DNA from: Algoriphagus alkaliphilus
GTDB lineage: Bacteria; Bacteroidota; Bacteroidia; Cytophagales; Cyclobacteriaceae
Direction of reading: 5' to 3'
NCBI RefSeq assembly: GCF_900103735.1
Contig: NZ_FMXE01000031.1
Coordinates: 1 to 63,204 of the forward strand
DNA: 63,204 bases
The notes under the pieces: model-generated
Told to the model about the DNA's origin: nothing
The model's input: the letters and a program-made list of their open reading frames with translations, nothing else
Database searches by the model: none
In this document: positions 53,515-62,976 of the stretch, piece by piece
How the letters are laid out: the number at the start of each line of letters is the position of its first letter
How positions within the stretch are numbered: position 1 is the stretch's first letter
Program-made: the position numbers and the translations under genes

Positions 53515-53910
53515 ATGCCGGCACAACCCCTGGAATTGATTTTAGCGAGGCAATTTGGAGACAGCCTCAGTATGCCCTGCTTTTTGGTAGATCCTGACGG
53601 AAATTTGCTTTTTTACAACGAAGCCGCCGAGAGCATCTTTGGATTACGGTTTGGAGAGACCGGTGGAATGAGGGTGGAGGAATGGTCTACTGTTTTTAAG
53701 CCTACCGATGGGGATGGAAATCTCCTCGTTCCTGAAGATTTGCCTTTAGTCCAAACGATCTCTACCAAGAGTCCTGCCTATGGTTCTTTTTACATTGATA
53801 ATCTCAAAGGTGATCGATTTCAAATTACGGTCACCTCCTTTCCGATCATGGGAAGGCCTGATCGGTTTTTGGGAGCGATGGCTATGTTTTGGAAAACTGA
53901 AGAATTATGA
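53515..53910 (+). CDS. PAS-domain protein
   Basis: A 131-residue single PAS domain: PCFLVDPDGNLLFYNEAAESIFG, PEDLPLVQTI and FQITVTSFPIMGR..FLGAMAMFW are typical. There is no output domain. The stop overlaps the start of the metallo-hydrolase gene (ATGA), so the two are translated together and the PAS domain may regulate or be a partner of that enzyme (inference). No ligand is evident. Confidence 0.88.
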   Translation: MPAQPLELILARQFGDSLSMPCFLVDPDGNLLFYNEAAESIFGLRFGETGGMRVEEWSTVFKPTDGDGNLLVPEDLPLVQTISTKSPAYGSFYIDNLKGDRFQITVTSFPIMGRPDRFLGAMAMFWKTEEL

Positions 53911-54743
53911 GGGTGAAAGTATGGGGCTGTCGGGGTTCTTTGCCAGCCTCCGGGCCAGAAAATAATACGTATGGTGGAAATACATCCTGCATCCAAGTGA
54001 CGCAAGGTGATACCTGCATCATTTTGGACGGGGGTTCAGGAATCTTACGCTTGGGTAAATTCCTAAGTCCGGAAATCAAGGAAATTCATGTTCTGTTGAC
54101 TCATCTCCATATGGATCATACCATGGGATTAGGATTCTTTATACCTCTATACAATCCGAATATTAAAGTTCATTTGTATGGGCCTTCGACCAGTAATGAG
54201 CCCTTGGTCAATCGGCTCCGTAGGTATTTTTCTCCGCCTTTGTTTCCGGTTCGCCTCAGCGAATTACCCAGCCATCCGATCATTCATGAGTTGAATAAAA
54301 GTGAGTTTTCAATCGGTGAAGTCACCATTCAATCCGAATTTATTTGCCATCCCGGTCCAACTTTAGGCTATAGAATAATGTCGGGAAAATCTGTTTTTGC
54401 ATACCTGCCAGATCATGAGCTTCAGATGGGGGCCTCCAATTTCCCGAATTATCCGGAATGGACAAGTGGATATGAAATCGCGAAGTCCGCCGACCTTCTT
54501 TTTCATGATGCCGCTTACACTTCCAAAGAATACATGACCAAAATTGGCTGGGGACACAGCTCGGTGAGAGATGCGATCGCGTTTGGAAAAATGTGTGGGG
54601 TCAAAAAACTGGCACTTTTTCACCATGAGCCTACCCGATCCGATGAACAGCTGGAGTATATGTTGAAAGAATCTACTCAACATCTTAAGCTCGACTTTGA
54701 AGTGGAATTGTGCGCAGAGGGGACCGTATATGAATTTGAATAA
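53907..54743 (+). CDS. MBL-fold metallo-hydrolase
   Basis: A 278-residue metallo-beta-lactamase-fold enzyme. THLHMDH (His66, His68, Asp70, His71) is the metal site. Other ligands are CHPGPTLGYR, the aspartate of LFHDAAYT and HHEP. The N-terminus MRVKVWGCRGSLPASGPENNTYGGNTSC matches cyclic-nucleotide phosphodiesterase or RNase Z-like phosphoesterases. A role in signal-nucleotide turnover coupled to the PAS partner is possible, not proven. Confidence 0.9.
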   Translation: MRVKVWGCRGSLPASGPENNTYGGNTSCIQVTQGDTCIILDGGSGILRLGKFLSPEIKEIHVLLTHLHMDHTMGLGFFIPLYNPNIKVHLYGPSTSNEPLVNRLRRYFSPPLFPVRLSELPSHPIIHELNKSEFSIGEVTIQSEFICHPGPTLGYRIMSGKSVFAYLPDHELQMGASNFPNYPEWTSGYEIAKSADLLFHDAAYTSKEYMTKIGWGHSSVRDAIAFGKMCGVKKLALFHHEPTRSDEQLEYMLKESTQHLKLDFEVELCAEGTVYEFE

Positions 54744-54792
54744 CAGATCTCCTCGCAAATCACTATAGATTTACCATGTAGGCACTTATACC

Positions 54793-55977
54793 TCAATCAA
54801 ACTGCAAATTGGTGAAGTCAATGATCTTTTCCCAATCGTAGCCGATCAAATCATGCTTTCCTTCTCGGAGATGATATCCGACTGACTCTTGGTGGAGCGT
54901 ATGGAGGGAATAGTTATATTGGTCGGGGAGAGAAATCGGGATTTGATAGATTTCAGAGTACACCTTTGCACCCAGTTTCAGTGACAAATATTCGCCCTTG
55001 GGATCGGACCATGAATCTTCCATCGCACTGGCGATGTAGACTGCCCTCGGTGCAAGGGTTGCAATTAATTGGTGTTGATCTAAGGGGAGGTTTTCCTCCA
55101 ACCCGTTGTATTTTTTGAAATTATCTGTAAACCAATAAGGGAAGACAGTATTGATCCGGGCTATAGTTTCGCCAAACTTCCGCCTGGATAGTGCTGCCCC
55201 TCCACATCCGGATTCATTTGCAACAGTAATAGCCCATCTGGTATCGTTTGCTCCGCACCACAGGGCTGCCTTTCCTCCTCGTGAATGTCCTACCACACTA
55301 GCTTTTTGCTCATCGATGGATTTATCCGTTTCAAAATAATCCATCGCCCTCATGGCTCCCCAAGCCCAAGCAGACAATCCCCTCATTCCGTCCGGTAGGG
55401 TAAGCTGTTCGGGATAAAGCTTATTCAATATCCCATCCGTGAATCTGATTTTGTCATCCGGAGAGACATCCTTCACATCAAAAATAGCTGCCGCATATCC
55501 TCGAGAAACGATTTGATGAATCGGGAAAAATTGATTTTCAGTATCTCCGGTTAACTTTTCCACATCTCTATGGCTGATTAATAGAAAAACAGGAAACGGA
55601 CCTTTGCCTGTCTTTGGGGAGTAAATCTGCAATCGGGTCGTTTGTGAATTTGAATTTCTGGAGACCGTGATATTCACCAATTTCAGGTTGGCATATTCGG
55701 CGTGTGGATGATTGGGAATATCTACGACTTCGAACGATTGCTGATCAAAATCGATAGGTAGTTGTCCATAGACATGCTCGGTAAATAACTTCAAAAGTTC
55801 AGGTCTGCGCTTCGATTCCCAAGCGTACGGAGTGATGATCCGGTTTCCCTGAAAGTCCACAAACAGATCGGGGAGAATAAGATCAGGAACTTGCGCTTCA
55901 TCGTAATTAACATTCTGCTGGGCCGATGCTGAAAAGACTATGGCAAAGAGAAGGATAGTGAGGCAGAGGTTTTTCAT
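54793..55977 (-). CDS. Glucuronoyl esterase-like protein (CE15 family)
   Basis: A 394-residue secreted hydrolase. Signal peptide ending SASAQ. The catalytic serine is Ser232 in GHSRGGKAALW, the CE15 signature; NESGCGGAALSRRKFGE follows, and the catalytic histidine is in LREGKHDL near residue 378. CE15 enzymes cleave ester bonds between glucuronic acid and lignin in plant cell walls. It fits with the AXE fragment 2 kb away as a trace of a xylan-utilisation region. Confidence 0.9.
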   Translation of the reverse strand: MKNLCLTILLFAIVFSASAQQNVNYDEAQVPDLILPDLFVDFQGNRIITPYAWESKRRPELLKLFTEHVYGQLPIDFDQQSFEVVDIPNHPHAEYANLKLVNITVSRNSNSQTTRLQIYSPKTGKGPFPVFLLISHRDVEKLTGDTENQFFPIHQIVSRGYAAAIFDVKDVSPDDKIRFTDGILNKLYPEQLTLPDGMRGLSAWAWGAMRAMDYFETDKSIDEQKASVVGHSRGGKAALWCGANDTRWAITVANESGCGGAALSRRKFGETIARINTVFPYWFTDNFKKYNGLEENLPLDQHQLIATLAPRAVYIASAMEDSWSDPKGEYLSLKLGAKVYSEIYQIPISLPDQYNYSLHTLHQESVGYHLREGKHDLIGYDWEKIIDFTNLQFD

Positions 55978-56060
55978 CAGGCTTGGAGGAATTTTACAAA
56001 TAATTTGATGATAAATTCGTAGGAGAAAAAATTCGGTTGGCCGTTTATTAATAAGAAATT

Positions 56061-56213
56061 TTAATTGTCCATTCTCACAGAGTTATACCCATCTCTGTAT
56101 CCTTGACGAACTACCTTCTTGGTTCCTTCCCAGTCGTAAATACTTTCAAATAAAAACAAAGCAAAAATTCCCAGAAGGAAGGCGATAATCTCTCTCTTAG
56201 TTATTTTTCCCAT
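56061..56213 (-). CDS. Small membrane protein (50 residues)
   Basis: A short reading frame starting MGKITKREIIAFLLGIFALF. One transmembrane helix (about residues 9-24) is followed by ESIYDWEGTKKVVRQGYRDG. The composition, with a hydrophobic helix and charged tail, looks like real coding sequence of the kind of small membrane proteins seen in Bacteroidota. The function is unknown. Confidence 0.6.
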   Translation of the reverse strand: MGKITKREIIAFLLGIFALFLFESIYDWEGTKKVVRQGYRDGYNSVRMDN

Positions 56214-56274
56214 GATTGGATTAAAGTTTTATAATTATAAATTAGTTGATTGCTACTTGCGTCTTATCCAGATA

Positions 56275-57195
56275 TTACGTTTTTCCAAGTTGTAACTGCA
56301 TTATGATTACTTCTGCGAAGCTATCCATCCTAGAAAAAGCAAACCATTTTTTTCCGAGGTCTTTTAAAGATGCGCCTAAATGATAAAGATCTTTTCTATC
56401 GATCAATAAAAAACGATCATGACTCTGTGAGAATTGAAGTATTTGTATTTCGGGATATTGAGAATTGTGTTTTTCCACGTCTAGTTGGAAGGCTTTGCTG
56501 ATGTTTCTCGAAAAAATAGAAGCCTTTACCTTATTGCTCCGTTTGGTTAGAAGCGTGAGAACAGATTCGTCTACATAGTTGTCGATCAGAATGATTTCTG
56601 ATTTAGCATTTTTAATTAAACTTGAAATGAATGCATAAGAATCAAATATTTGCCCGTCAAAAAAAATTCCTTTTTCAAGTTTTGGTTGCCCAGCCTCAAG
56701 TGCTTTGAAAATTTGCTCAATTTTTTCTTCTGAATGAAATTGTTTCATCTCCAACAGGTCAAGGCGTTGAAAAACGGATGCATTTTGCATAAGGAACTTA
56801 CGCATATTGATGAAGGCTTGCATTATTTGAATGCTAACCTGCACTGCTGTATTACTATTGATTAAAGCAGAAAGCATAGCTATTCCCTGTTCTATAAAAA
56901 CAAAGGGTAAATACTTTCGATGTTTACCCCGTCCACTCTTTAAGGTCACAATTTGTGACCTTAAAGAGTGAGTGAGGTTTTCTTTTTTTATTCTCAAAAC
57001 TTGATATTCAAATTCTTCGAGTTGGAATCTGAAATCATTAGGGAATCGCTCTAAGTTCCTCTTTACAGCTTGGTTCAAAACTTTGGTTTCTACCTCATAC
57101 ATTTCTGCCAAGTCACTATCAAGCATGACTTGCATACCGCGGACAGTAAAAATCCTAGTTTCAATTTCTTGAAGCAACATATTTTTAATGTTCAA
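56275..57195 (-). CDS. ORF6N-domain protein with phospholipase D-like C-terminus
   Basis: A 306-residue protein. Residues 10-100 are an ORF6N DNA-binding domain (IFTVRGMQVMLDSDLAEMYEV and LNQAVKRNLERFPNDFRFQL). The C-terminal part (200-300) resembles a PLD-like nuclease/binding domain: IILIDNYVDESVLTLL and HDRFLLIDRKDLYHLGASLKD. ORF6N domains come from phages, where they regulate or act in toxin-like roles. The fusion is common in Bacteroidota; its role is unknown. A 37-bp palindrome lies inside the gene. Confidence 0.85.
   Translation of the reverse strand: MNIKNMLLQEIETRIFTVRGMQVMLDSDLAEMYEVETKVLNQAVKRNLERFPNDFRFQLEEFEYQVLRIKKENLTHSLRSQIVTLKSGRGKHRKYLPFVFIEQGIAMLSALINSNTAVQVSIQIMQAFINMRKFLMQNASVFQRLDLLEMKQFHSEEKIEQIFKALEAGQPKLEKGIFFDGQIFDSYAFISSLIKNAKSEIILIDNYVDESVLTLLTKRSNKVKASIFSRNISKAFQLDVEKHNSQYPEIQILQFSQSHDRFLLIDRKDLYHLGASLKDLGKKWFAFSRMDSFAEVIIMQLQLGKT
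56934..56970. repeat. 37-bp palindrome inside the ORF6N gene
   Basis: CACTCTTTAAGGTCACAA-T and its exact complement (18 base pairs, one central base) lie within the coding sequence for HSLRSQIVTLKS. Unusual because it is longer than expected by chance. It could be a binding site or hairpin. Confidence 0.7.
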
Positions 57196-57218
57196 AAAAT
57201 TCTCACTTATTTATTTTT

Positions 57219-58757
57219 TCACCCCGCCCAACCTTCTCGATCCAAGCTTCTGTATTGAATGGCTTCGGCAAGATGCTCGACTTTGATCGTTTCGGTACCT
57301 GAGATATCGGCGATGGTGCGAGCCACTTTAAGAATTCGGTCGTATGCACGGGCAGACAGTCCAAGTCGCTCCATGGCAGTTTTGAGTAAAGCTCTACCAG
57401 CCTCATTGATTTGGCAGATTTCCTTCACCATGTGCGAAGGCATCATCGCATTGCAGTAGACTTCAGGGTTGTCTAGGAAGCGTTCGCGCTGTCGTTCCCT
57501 TCCTTGGATCACCCGCTCACGGATGGATTTGCTGGATTCACTTTTGCGGGTGGAAGTCATCTCGTCAAATTTCACCGGTGTTACTTCCACATGCAGGTCG
57601 ATGCGGTCGAGGAGCGGACCACTGACTTTATTCAGGTAACGCTGCACAATGCCCGGACCGCAGACACATTCCTTCTCGGGGTGATTGTAATAGCCGCAGG
57701 GGCAGGGGTTCATGCTGGCGATTAGCATAAAGTTGGCTGGATAGTCCACCGAAACCTTGGCGCGTGAGATGGTGACTTTTCGGTCTTCGAGTGGCTGCCG
57801 CATCACTTCCAGTACAGTACGTTTGAATTCCGGTAGTTCGTCCAGGAAAAGTACCCCGTTATGGGCCAAAGAAATTTCTCCAGGCTGAGGATTTCCTCCT
57901 CCTCCGACCAAGGCGACATCGCTGATGGTATGATGAGGAGAGCGAAAAGGCCGCTGTGCAAGCAAGGATCCATTTCTACCCAGTTTTCCCGCAACAGAGT
58001 GAATCTTTGTGGTTTCCAAAGCCTCCTGCAGGGAAAGCGGAGGGAGAATTGAGGGCAGGCGTTTGGCGAGCATGGTTTTTCCTGCGCCCGGAGGTCCGAT
58101 CATGATCACATTGTGACCGCCTGCAGCGGCTATTTCCATTGCCCGTTTGATGTTTTCCTGGCCTTGTACATCCGCAAAGTCAAATTCATTGTCGTCTAGC
58201 GAATGGTAAAAAATCTCCCGTGTATCAGTGACGAGCGGTTCGATTTGAAGATTTCCTTGAAGAAAATCCACAGCCTGATCGAGTGTTTCGACCCCGATGA
58301 TGTCAATGTTATTGACAATAGAAGCTTCTTTGGCATTTTCCAGGGGAAGGATGAATCCCTTAAATCCTCTTTTTCTCGCTTCTATCGCGATAGGAAGAAC
58401 GCCTTTGATCGGACGGAGATTTCCATCCAATGAAAGTTCGCCCATGATCACATAGCGGTCGAGTTCGGGGAAGTTGACTTGTTCGGAAGCCTGTAGAATC
58501 CCCATCGCAATGGACAAGTCATAGGCAGAACCTTCCTTGCGGATGTCAGCCGGTGCAAGATTGATGACCACTTTTTGGCGTGGCATGCGGTAGTTGAAGT
58601 ATTTAAGGGCGGATTCGACACGCTGTTGGGATTCCTTGACTGCGGAGTCTGGAAGCCCCACCATGAAGAAGCTGGTACCCTGACCTACATTGACCTCAAT
58701 GGTGATCAGATTGGCATCTACGCCTGAGACTGCACTACCAAAAGTTTTTGCGACCAT
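57219..58757 (-). CDS. YifB/ComM-family Mg chelatase-like ATPase
   Basis: A 512-residue AAA+ protein. Residues 1-170 form the Lon-protease-like S5 domain, residues 205-430 the AAA+ module with Walker A GPPGAGKTMLAKRL and Walker B VLFLDELPEF, with a C-terminal helical domain. MNPCPCGYYNHPEKECVC is the family's Cys motif. In naturally competent species ComM is a DNA helicase for branch migration. The sequence ends 23 bases from the ORF6N gene on the same strand. Confidence 0.93.
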   Translation of the reverse strand: MVAKTFGSAVSGVDANLITIEVNVGQGTSFFMVGLPDSAVKESQQRVESALKYFNYRMPRQKVVINLAPADIRKEGSAYDLSIAMGILQASEQVNFPELDRYVIMGELSLDGNLRPIKGVLPIAIEARKRGFKGFILPLENAKEASIVNNIDIIGVETLDQAVDFLQGNLQIEPLVTDTREIFYHSLDDNEFDFADVQGQENIKRAMEIAAAGGHNVIMIGPPGAGKTMLAKRLPSILPPLSLQEALETTKIHSVAGKLGRNGSLLAQRPFRSPHHTISDVALVGGGGNPQPGEISLAHNGVLFLDELPEFKRTVLEVMRQPLEDRKVTISRAKVSVDYPANFMLIASMNPCPCGYYNHPEKECVCGPGIVQRYLNKVSGPLLDRIDLHVEVTPVKFDEMTSTRKSESSKSIRERVIQGRERQRERFLDNPEVYCNAMMPSHMVKEICQINEAGRALLKTAMERLGLSARAYDRILKVARTIADISGTETIKVEHLAEAIQYRSLDREGWAG

Positions 58758-58820
58758 AGCAGAAATAAAAAAAAGAGACGGTTTGTCTCCTTAATATACT
58801 GGATTGTGAAAATTAAATCT

Positions 58821-59189
58821 TTATTGATCTGTAAAATTTTGTCTCGGGCGAAGAATTCCGCTCGTTTCCTCATGCGGTTTTTGAGGCAAAGGTTTAGGTT
58901 GTTGCGGTGTTTGAGGATGTTCAAAATCATAAAGCTTGGCTTTCAGACCATTCATCTCATCCTGCATTTTTTTGAAAGTGGCGTTTTGATTGCTGTTGTG
59001 CATCAGGCCCGCCCCCCAAGCCGTCAAAAATAAAATGAGTCCTATCAGAAATACTTTGACCATAGAGTCGGAGGTCAGAGGATCCATGCCAAACATGGAT
59101 CCAAACACACCGAATGAAATGAAGAAGATCAAGTAAAGGATGAAGTATGCTAAAACTACGATTTGCAGGTATTGCGCTATTTTTTTCAT
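58821..59189 (-). CDS. Two-helix membrane protein, hypothetical
   Basis: A 122-residue protein with two transmembrane segments (ILYLIFFISFGVFGSMFG and KVFLIGLILFLTAWGAGL) and a coiled-coil-like stretch with a Pro-rich tail (PQTPQQPKPLPQKP). Not recognised. It lies upstream of yifB on the same strand, separated by 63 bases. Confidence 0.7.
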   Translation of the reverse strand: MKKIAQYLQIVVLAYFILYLIFFISFGVFGSMFGMDPLTSDSMVKVFLIGLILFLTAWGAGLMHNSNQNATFKKMQDEMNGLKAKLYDFEHPQTPQQPKPLPQKPHEETSGILRPRQNFTDQ

Positions 59190-59380
59190 GAGTTTATAAT
59201 TTTTTTAAGGTCATATAGTCTATCCCTATCCTGAATGATACTTGTAGGCTCGATTCGGGAGATTCTGGCACCCGAATGCAAGGGGCAGGTTAACCATCCC
59301 AGTGATTCAAGCTTACATCATGCCTGTGGGAGACAGGCTTGATTTCACAGGTTCATTTTTTTTTAGGATTCTAAATTTAA

Positions 59381-61213
59381 TCAAACGGATTGAATACTGG
59401 ATAGCTTTTGATAAAGTCCGTCCACAGCCATCAAATCTGTATGAGATCCACGCTGCGCAATTTCCCCATTTTCGATTACTACTATTTCATCCGCATGCTG
59501 GATGGTACTCAGTCGATGGGCAATCACCAAAGTAGTGCGATTGGTCATGAGTTTGGTCAGGGCTTCCTGTACCAAGAGCTCAGACTCTGAGTCCAAAGCA
59601 GAGGTAGCTTCATCCAAAATGAGGATCGGGGGATTTTTCAATACAGCCCGTGCGATACTCAATCGCTGTCGCTGACCTCCGGATAGCTTGGAACCGCGTT
59701 CACCGATTGAAGTCTGATAGCCATTTTCCAATTGGGAAATAAAATCATGGGCATTGGCGATTTTGGCAGCTTCCATCACCTGTTTCTCGGTTGCATTTTC
59801 AATCCCGAAGGCGATATTGTTGAAAACGGAATCATTGAAGAGGATCGATTCTTGAGTCACTATGCCCATCAAGCCTCTCAGTTCGGATGGAGAAAATTCC
59901 CTAATATCGACTCCATCCAGCAGAATACTTCCTGAAGAGGGGTCGTAAAATCTAGGTACTAGATCAGCCAAGGTTGATTTTCCACCCCCCGATGGACCAA
60001 CCAGTGCAATGGTTTTTCCTTTTTCAAGTTTGAAGTTAATGTCCTTCAAGACGAGTTTGTCCTCGTAGGCAAAGGACACTTGGTTGAATTCAATATGGCG
60101 ATTGAATCCGGAAATTTGCTTTGGGTTTTTAGGGGCCTGGATTTGGCTTTGTGTATCGACCACTTCAAAAATCCGCTCTGCAGATGCAATTCCACGCTGA
60201 ATATTGGATACGGAACGGGAGATTTCTTTCGCAGGATTAAGTACCTGTGTGAAAATGATGATGTAAGTGATGAAATTTGACGCACTCAGGTCTGACTCTC
60301 CACTAAGTACCAAGCTGCCTCCATAAACCAGAATACCTGCCACCACGCTCACTCCCAGAAATTGAGAAATGGGAGAGGCAAGTTCATTTTTTCGGGCCAT
60401 GCTCACATTTACCTGGGAATAATACTCTGTTTCCTGATCGAATTTTTCTGTAACAAAGCGTTCTGCATTGAATGCCTTGATCACGCGCATTCCACCTAGT
60501 GTTTCATCGAGTATATTGACGATTCTGCCCAGAGACTGCTGACTTTGCACGGCACGTTTTTTCAGCCTTCGCGTGATTCCGCCGATGATGGCGCCGGATA
60601 TCGGAATGATCAAAATGGTGAAAAGTGTCAATTTTACTGACATAAAAAACAGCACCGAGAAATAAAGAATAATTGTAGCTGGTTCACGAAACACCACCCG
60701 CAGGGACTGCACGATCGTGTTTTCCACTTCCTGTACATCATTGGTCATTTTTGACATCAAGTCGCCCTTTCGCTCATTTGAAAAATACCCAAGGTGCAGG
60801 GCTCCCACTTTTTGAAAAATGTCCATTCGCATGCCTTTGATAACATTGGCGCGTACTTTTGCCAAAACGACCCCGGATAGGTAGGTGAATAGGTTGGATA
60901 AAAAGACCGAAACAACGATGATGATGCAGACGAAGAAGAGTGTGCCCATCTTCCCGTATTCATCTTGAACATTTAGAAAATAATGGTTGAAAAGGCCTGT
61001 GAAATAATCTGTCGAAAATGAAAAATCAGGGAGTGTTCTGAATTTTTCCAGTGACAGGGGATCCACCTGCTCAAAAATCACATCGAAGAGAGGCTTGAGC
61101 AGGGTAAAGTTGATCAGTCCAAAAATGATCGAAAAGAGCGTGTAAAAGACGTATGTCGGGACGAATTTGCCAAATGGGCGGGCATAAGACAGGATTCGAA
61201 GGTAGGTCTGCAT
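59381..61213 (-). CDS. MsbA-like ABC transporter (permease-ATPase fusion)
   Basis: A 610-residue half-transporter. N-terminal membrane part with six helices; the ATPase has Walker A GPSGGGKSTLAD, signature LSGGQRQRLSIARAV, Walker B ILILDEATSALD and H-loop HRLSTIQH. Similar proteins (MsbA-type) move lipids or polysaccharide precursors. No substrate gene is adjacent; it is followed upstream by a RemB-like gene (minus, 59 bases apart). Confidence 0.93.
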   Translation of the reverse strand: MQTYLRILSYARPFGKFVPTYVFYTLFSIIFGLINFTLLKPLFDVIFEQVDPLSLEKFRTLPDFSFSTDYFTGLFNHYFLNVQDEYGKMGTLFFVCIIIVVSVFLSNLFTYLSGVVLAKVRANVIKGMRMDIFQKVGALHLGYFSNERKGDLMSKMTNDVQEVENTIVQSLRVVFREPATIILYFSVLFFMSVKLTLFTILIIPISGAIIGGITRRLKKRAVQSQQSLGRIVNILDETLGGMRVIKAFNAERFVTEKFDQETEYYSQVNVSMARKNELASPISQFLGVSVVAGILVYGGSLVLSGESDLSASNFITYIIIFTQVLNPAKEISRSVSNIQRGIASAERIFEVVDTQSQIQAPKNPKQISGFNRHIEFNQVSFAYEDKLVLKDINFKLEKGKTIALVGPSGGGKSTLADLVPRFYDPSSGSILLDGVDIREFSPSELRGLMGIVTQESILFNDSVFNNIAFGIENATEKQVMEAAKIANAHDFISQLENGYQTSIGERGSKLSGGQRQRLSIARAVLKNPPILILDEATSALDSESELLVQEALTKLMTNRTTLVIAHRLSTIQHADEIVVIENGEIAQRGSHTDLMAVDGLYQKLSSIQSV

Positions 61214-61272
61214 CTAAAGGTAATTGGGGAATCGATCTGCAAGTTACTCAAAATTGAATTCTGAGGCTTCGG

Positions 61273-62976
61273 TCAATAATTGAAGTCAGGACGCACAAAA
61301 TTCCAGCGAAACGCCAGCTGTAGGTAATGGCTACTTTGCGGAGCACTCAGATCCTGTGCGGTTCTTCTTCTAAAGGTATGGGATGCGTCCACAAAGAAAT
61401 TGTGCTTGAGCATGTAGGAGGCGGTCAGGTTTGACTGGATCACTCTATTTTCAATTCCCTGTCCGATAAAGTTCCCAAATAACCCGGTTGGGCTTCCTTT
61501 CAGTCTGTTTTTGAGCACATCGCCTCCCCAATTGGTTGCCGCGTCCCCGTCCGTCCCAAAATATTGGTAAAAACCGATGAGATTCAGGTCTAACCTTGGA
61601 AGCGGCTGATACCTCACAATCCCGACAAACTCTCTGAAATTTGCGCCACGAGGATGTGTGAGTGGTGTCCTCCAGTTGGTATAGGACTGATAATCTACTT
61701 TTTCCTGAAAGGTATAAGGTCTAGCCTGATTCCATTCCAGTTGAAAGTCGAGGTTGTTCAGTCCGAGCACATTGATGTATTTGTAGCCCAGCTGTGCGCC
61801 GTATTTATTTCGCTTGGATCCTTCTCCATCGATCTCAAAAAACTCCGTAAACACAAATTCATCCAGCGCAAATTGTCCATAGAGTTTCATGCCTGGCGTA
61901 AAAATCCATTTTGCATCCAAGCCAAGCATGACCTTGTCTGGAGTGCCCTGCTGCTGCTCGACCCAACGAAGGAAAATAATGGGATTGAAATAGTTGAAAT
62001 TGATTTTGTCAGTCATCACTGAAGAGAAAAAGCCCAAATTCAGATTTTTCCCCACATTAAATCCCAATCTGTTGTAGGCAAAATACTTCTGAGGATAGCG
62101 ACCGTCAGTCGGTCTGCCTCGATTATAAAATACGTCCGCTGTCATCTGAGTCCAGAGATTGGTCAGCTGAAACTTCCAGACTTTGGTGTTGAATTTAACG
62201 AACATGTAGGGATTGGAAAAGTCCGAAATCTGGAAAGAGCGGTATCCCTCTCCTGCAAAATTCCGATCGTGTCCCGCTTGGATTTCAATATGCTTGGTCA
62301 CCTGAAAAGAAACATGACCCAAAGCAGAAAAATAGCTGTAGCCATCACCTTCATATTCTTTCCAAAATCCTTCTCCGGGTACTGCCCCGTTATTTTTCGT
62401 GTAGCTTTTTACCCAACTGGGAAAAAAAACCTCCGAGGTGGTCAAATAGGTGTAAAAACCAACTTTTTTGTCCACTGATCCCCGCAAAACAAGGCCTCTC
62501 GCCAATCGTGCAGGATTTCTGACATTATCGGTTTCGGTACCTCCGCTAAGGTAAATAACCGGACTGAGGTGAATTCCAAAATCTTCACCTTCATAATGAG
62601 CAAAGTCTCCCGGTCTTCGATAAAGCGATTTGAGGAATGATTTTTTGGATGTGGGTATGTTCCTTTTGGAAAATTCCCAATTGTCCTGACTTAGAAAGTC
62701 GAGGTTAAACTGGTCTGCTTTGGATCTGATTACTTCAGGATTTTCGGCAAGGCTGTCAAGGTATTGCGCGAGAATATCCCTTCGATAGGGTTTGAATCCA
62801 CTGTTGAAAAAAGGATTGTTTCTTCCCTGAAGGATTTCGTATCGGTCCACTTTGTGATAATATTCCCGATCGTAAGGAATATAGGCTCCTTGTGCATAGC
62901 TAAAGTGGGGAAAAAGAAGTAGGCCAAATACAACTACCAGAGGGCCGAAAAGTCGTGAATTGGTGGTTTTTTGCAT
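61273..62976 (-). CDS. RemB/Wzi-like outer-membrane beta-barrel protein
   Basis: A 567-residue protein with a signal peptide ending SYAQ. It has many amphipathic strands (about 200-567) and ends in FRWNFVRPDFNY, a terminal aromatic of outer-membrane barrels. The N-terminal GAYIPYDREYYHKVDRYEILQG fits the gliding-motility protein RemB of Bacteroidota (Wzi-like capsule-attachment fold). In gliding bacteria RemB is tied to surface spreading. The name is inferred from resemblance, not from biochemistry. Confidence 0.75.
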   Translation of the reverse strand: MQKTTNSRLFGPLVVVFGLLLFPHFSYAQGAYIPYDREYYHKVDRYEILQGRNNPFFNSGFKPYRRDILAQYLDSLAENPEVIRSKADQFNLDFLSQDNWEFSKRNIPTSKKSFLKSLYRRPGDFAHYEGEDFGIHLSPVIYLSGGTETDNVRNPARLARGLVLRGSVDKKVGFYTYLTTSEVFFPSWVKSYTKNNGAVPGEGFWKEYEGDGYSYFSALGHVSFQVTKHIEIQAGHDRNFAGEGYRSFQISDFSNPYMFVKFNTKVWKFQLTNLWTQMTADVFYNRGRPTDGRYPQKYFAYNRLGFNVGKNLNLGFFSSVMTDKINFNYFNPIIFLRWVEQQQGTPDKVMLGLDAKWIFTPGMKLYGQFALDEFVFTEFFEIDGEGSKRNKYGAQLGYKYINVLGLNNLDFQLEWNQARPYTFQEKVDYQSYTNWRTPLTHPRGANFREFVGIVRYQPLPRLDLNLIGFYQYFGTDGDAATNWGGDVLKNRLKGSPTGLFGNFIGQGIENRVIQSNLTASYMLKHNFFVDASHTFRRRTAQDLSAPQSSHYLQLAFRWNFVRPDFNY

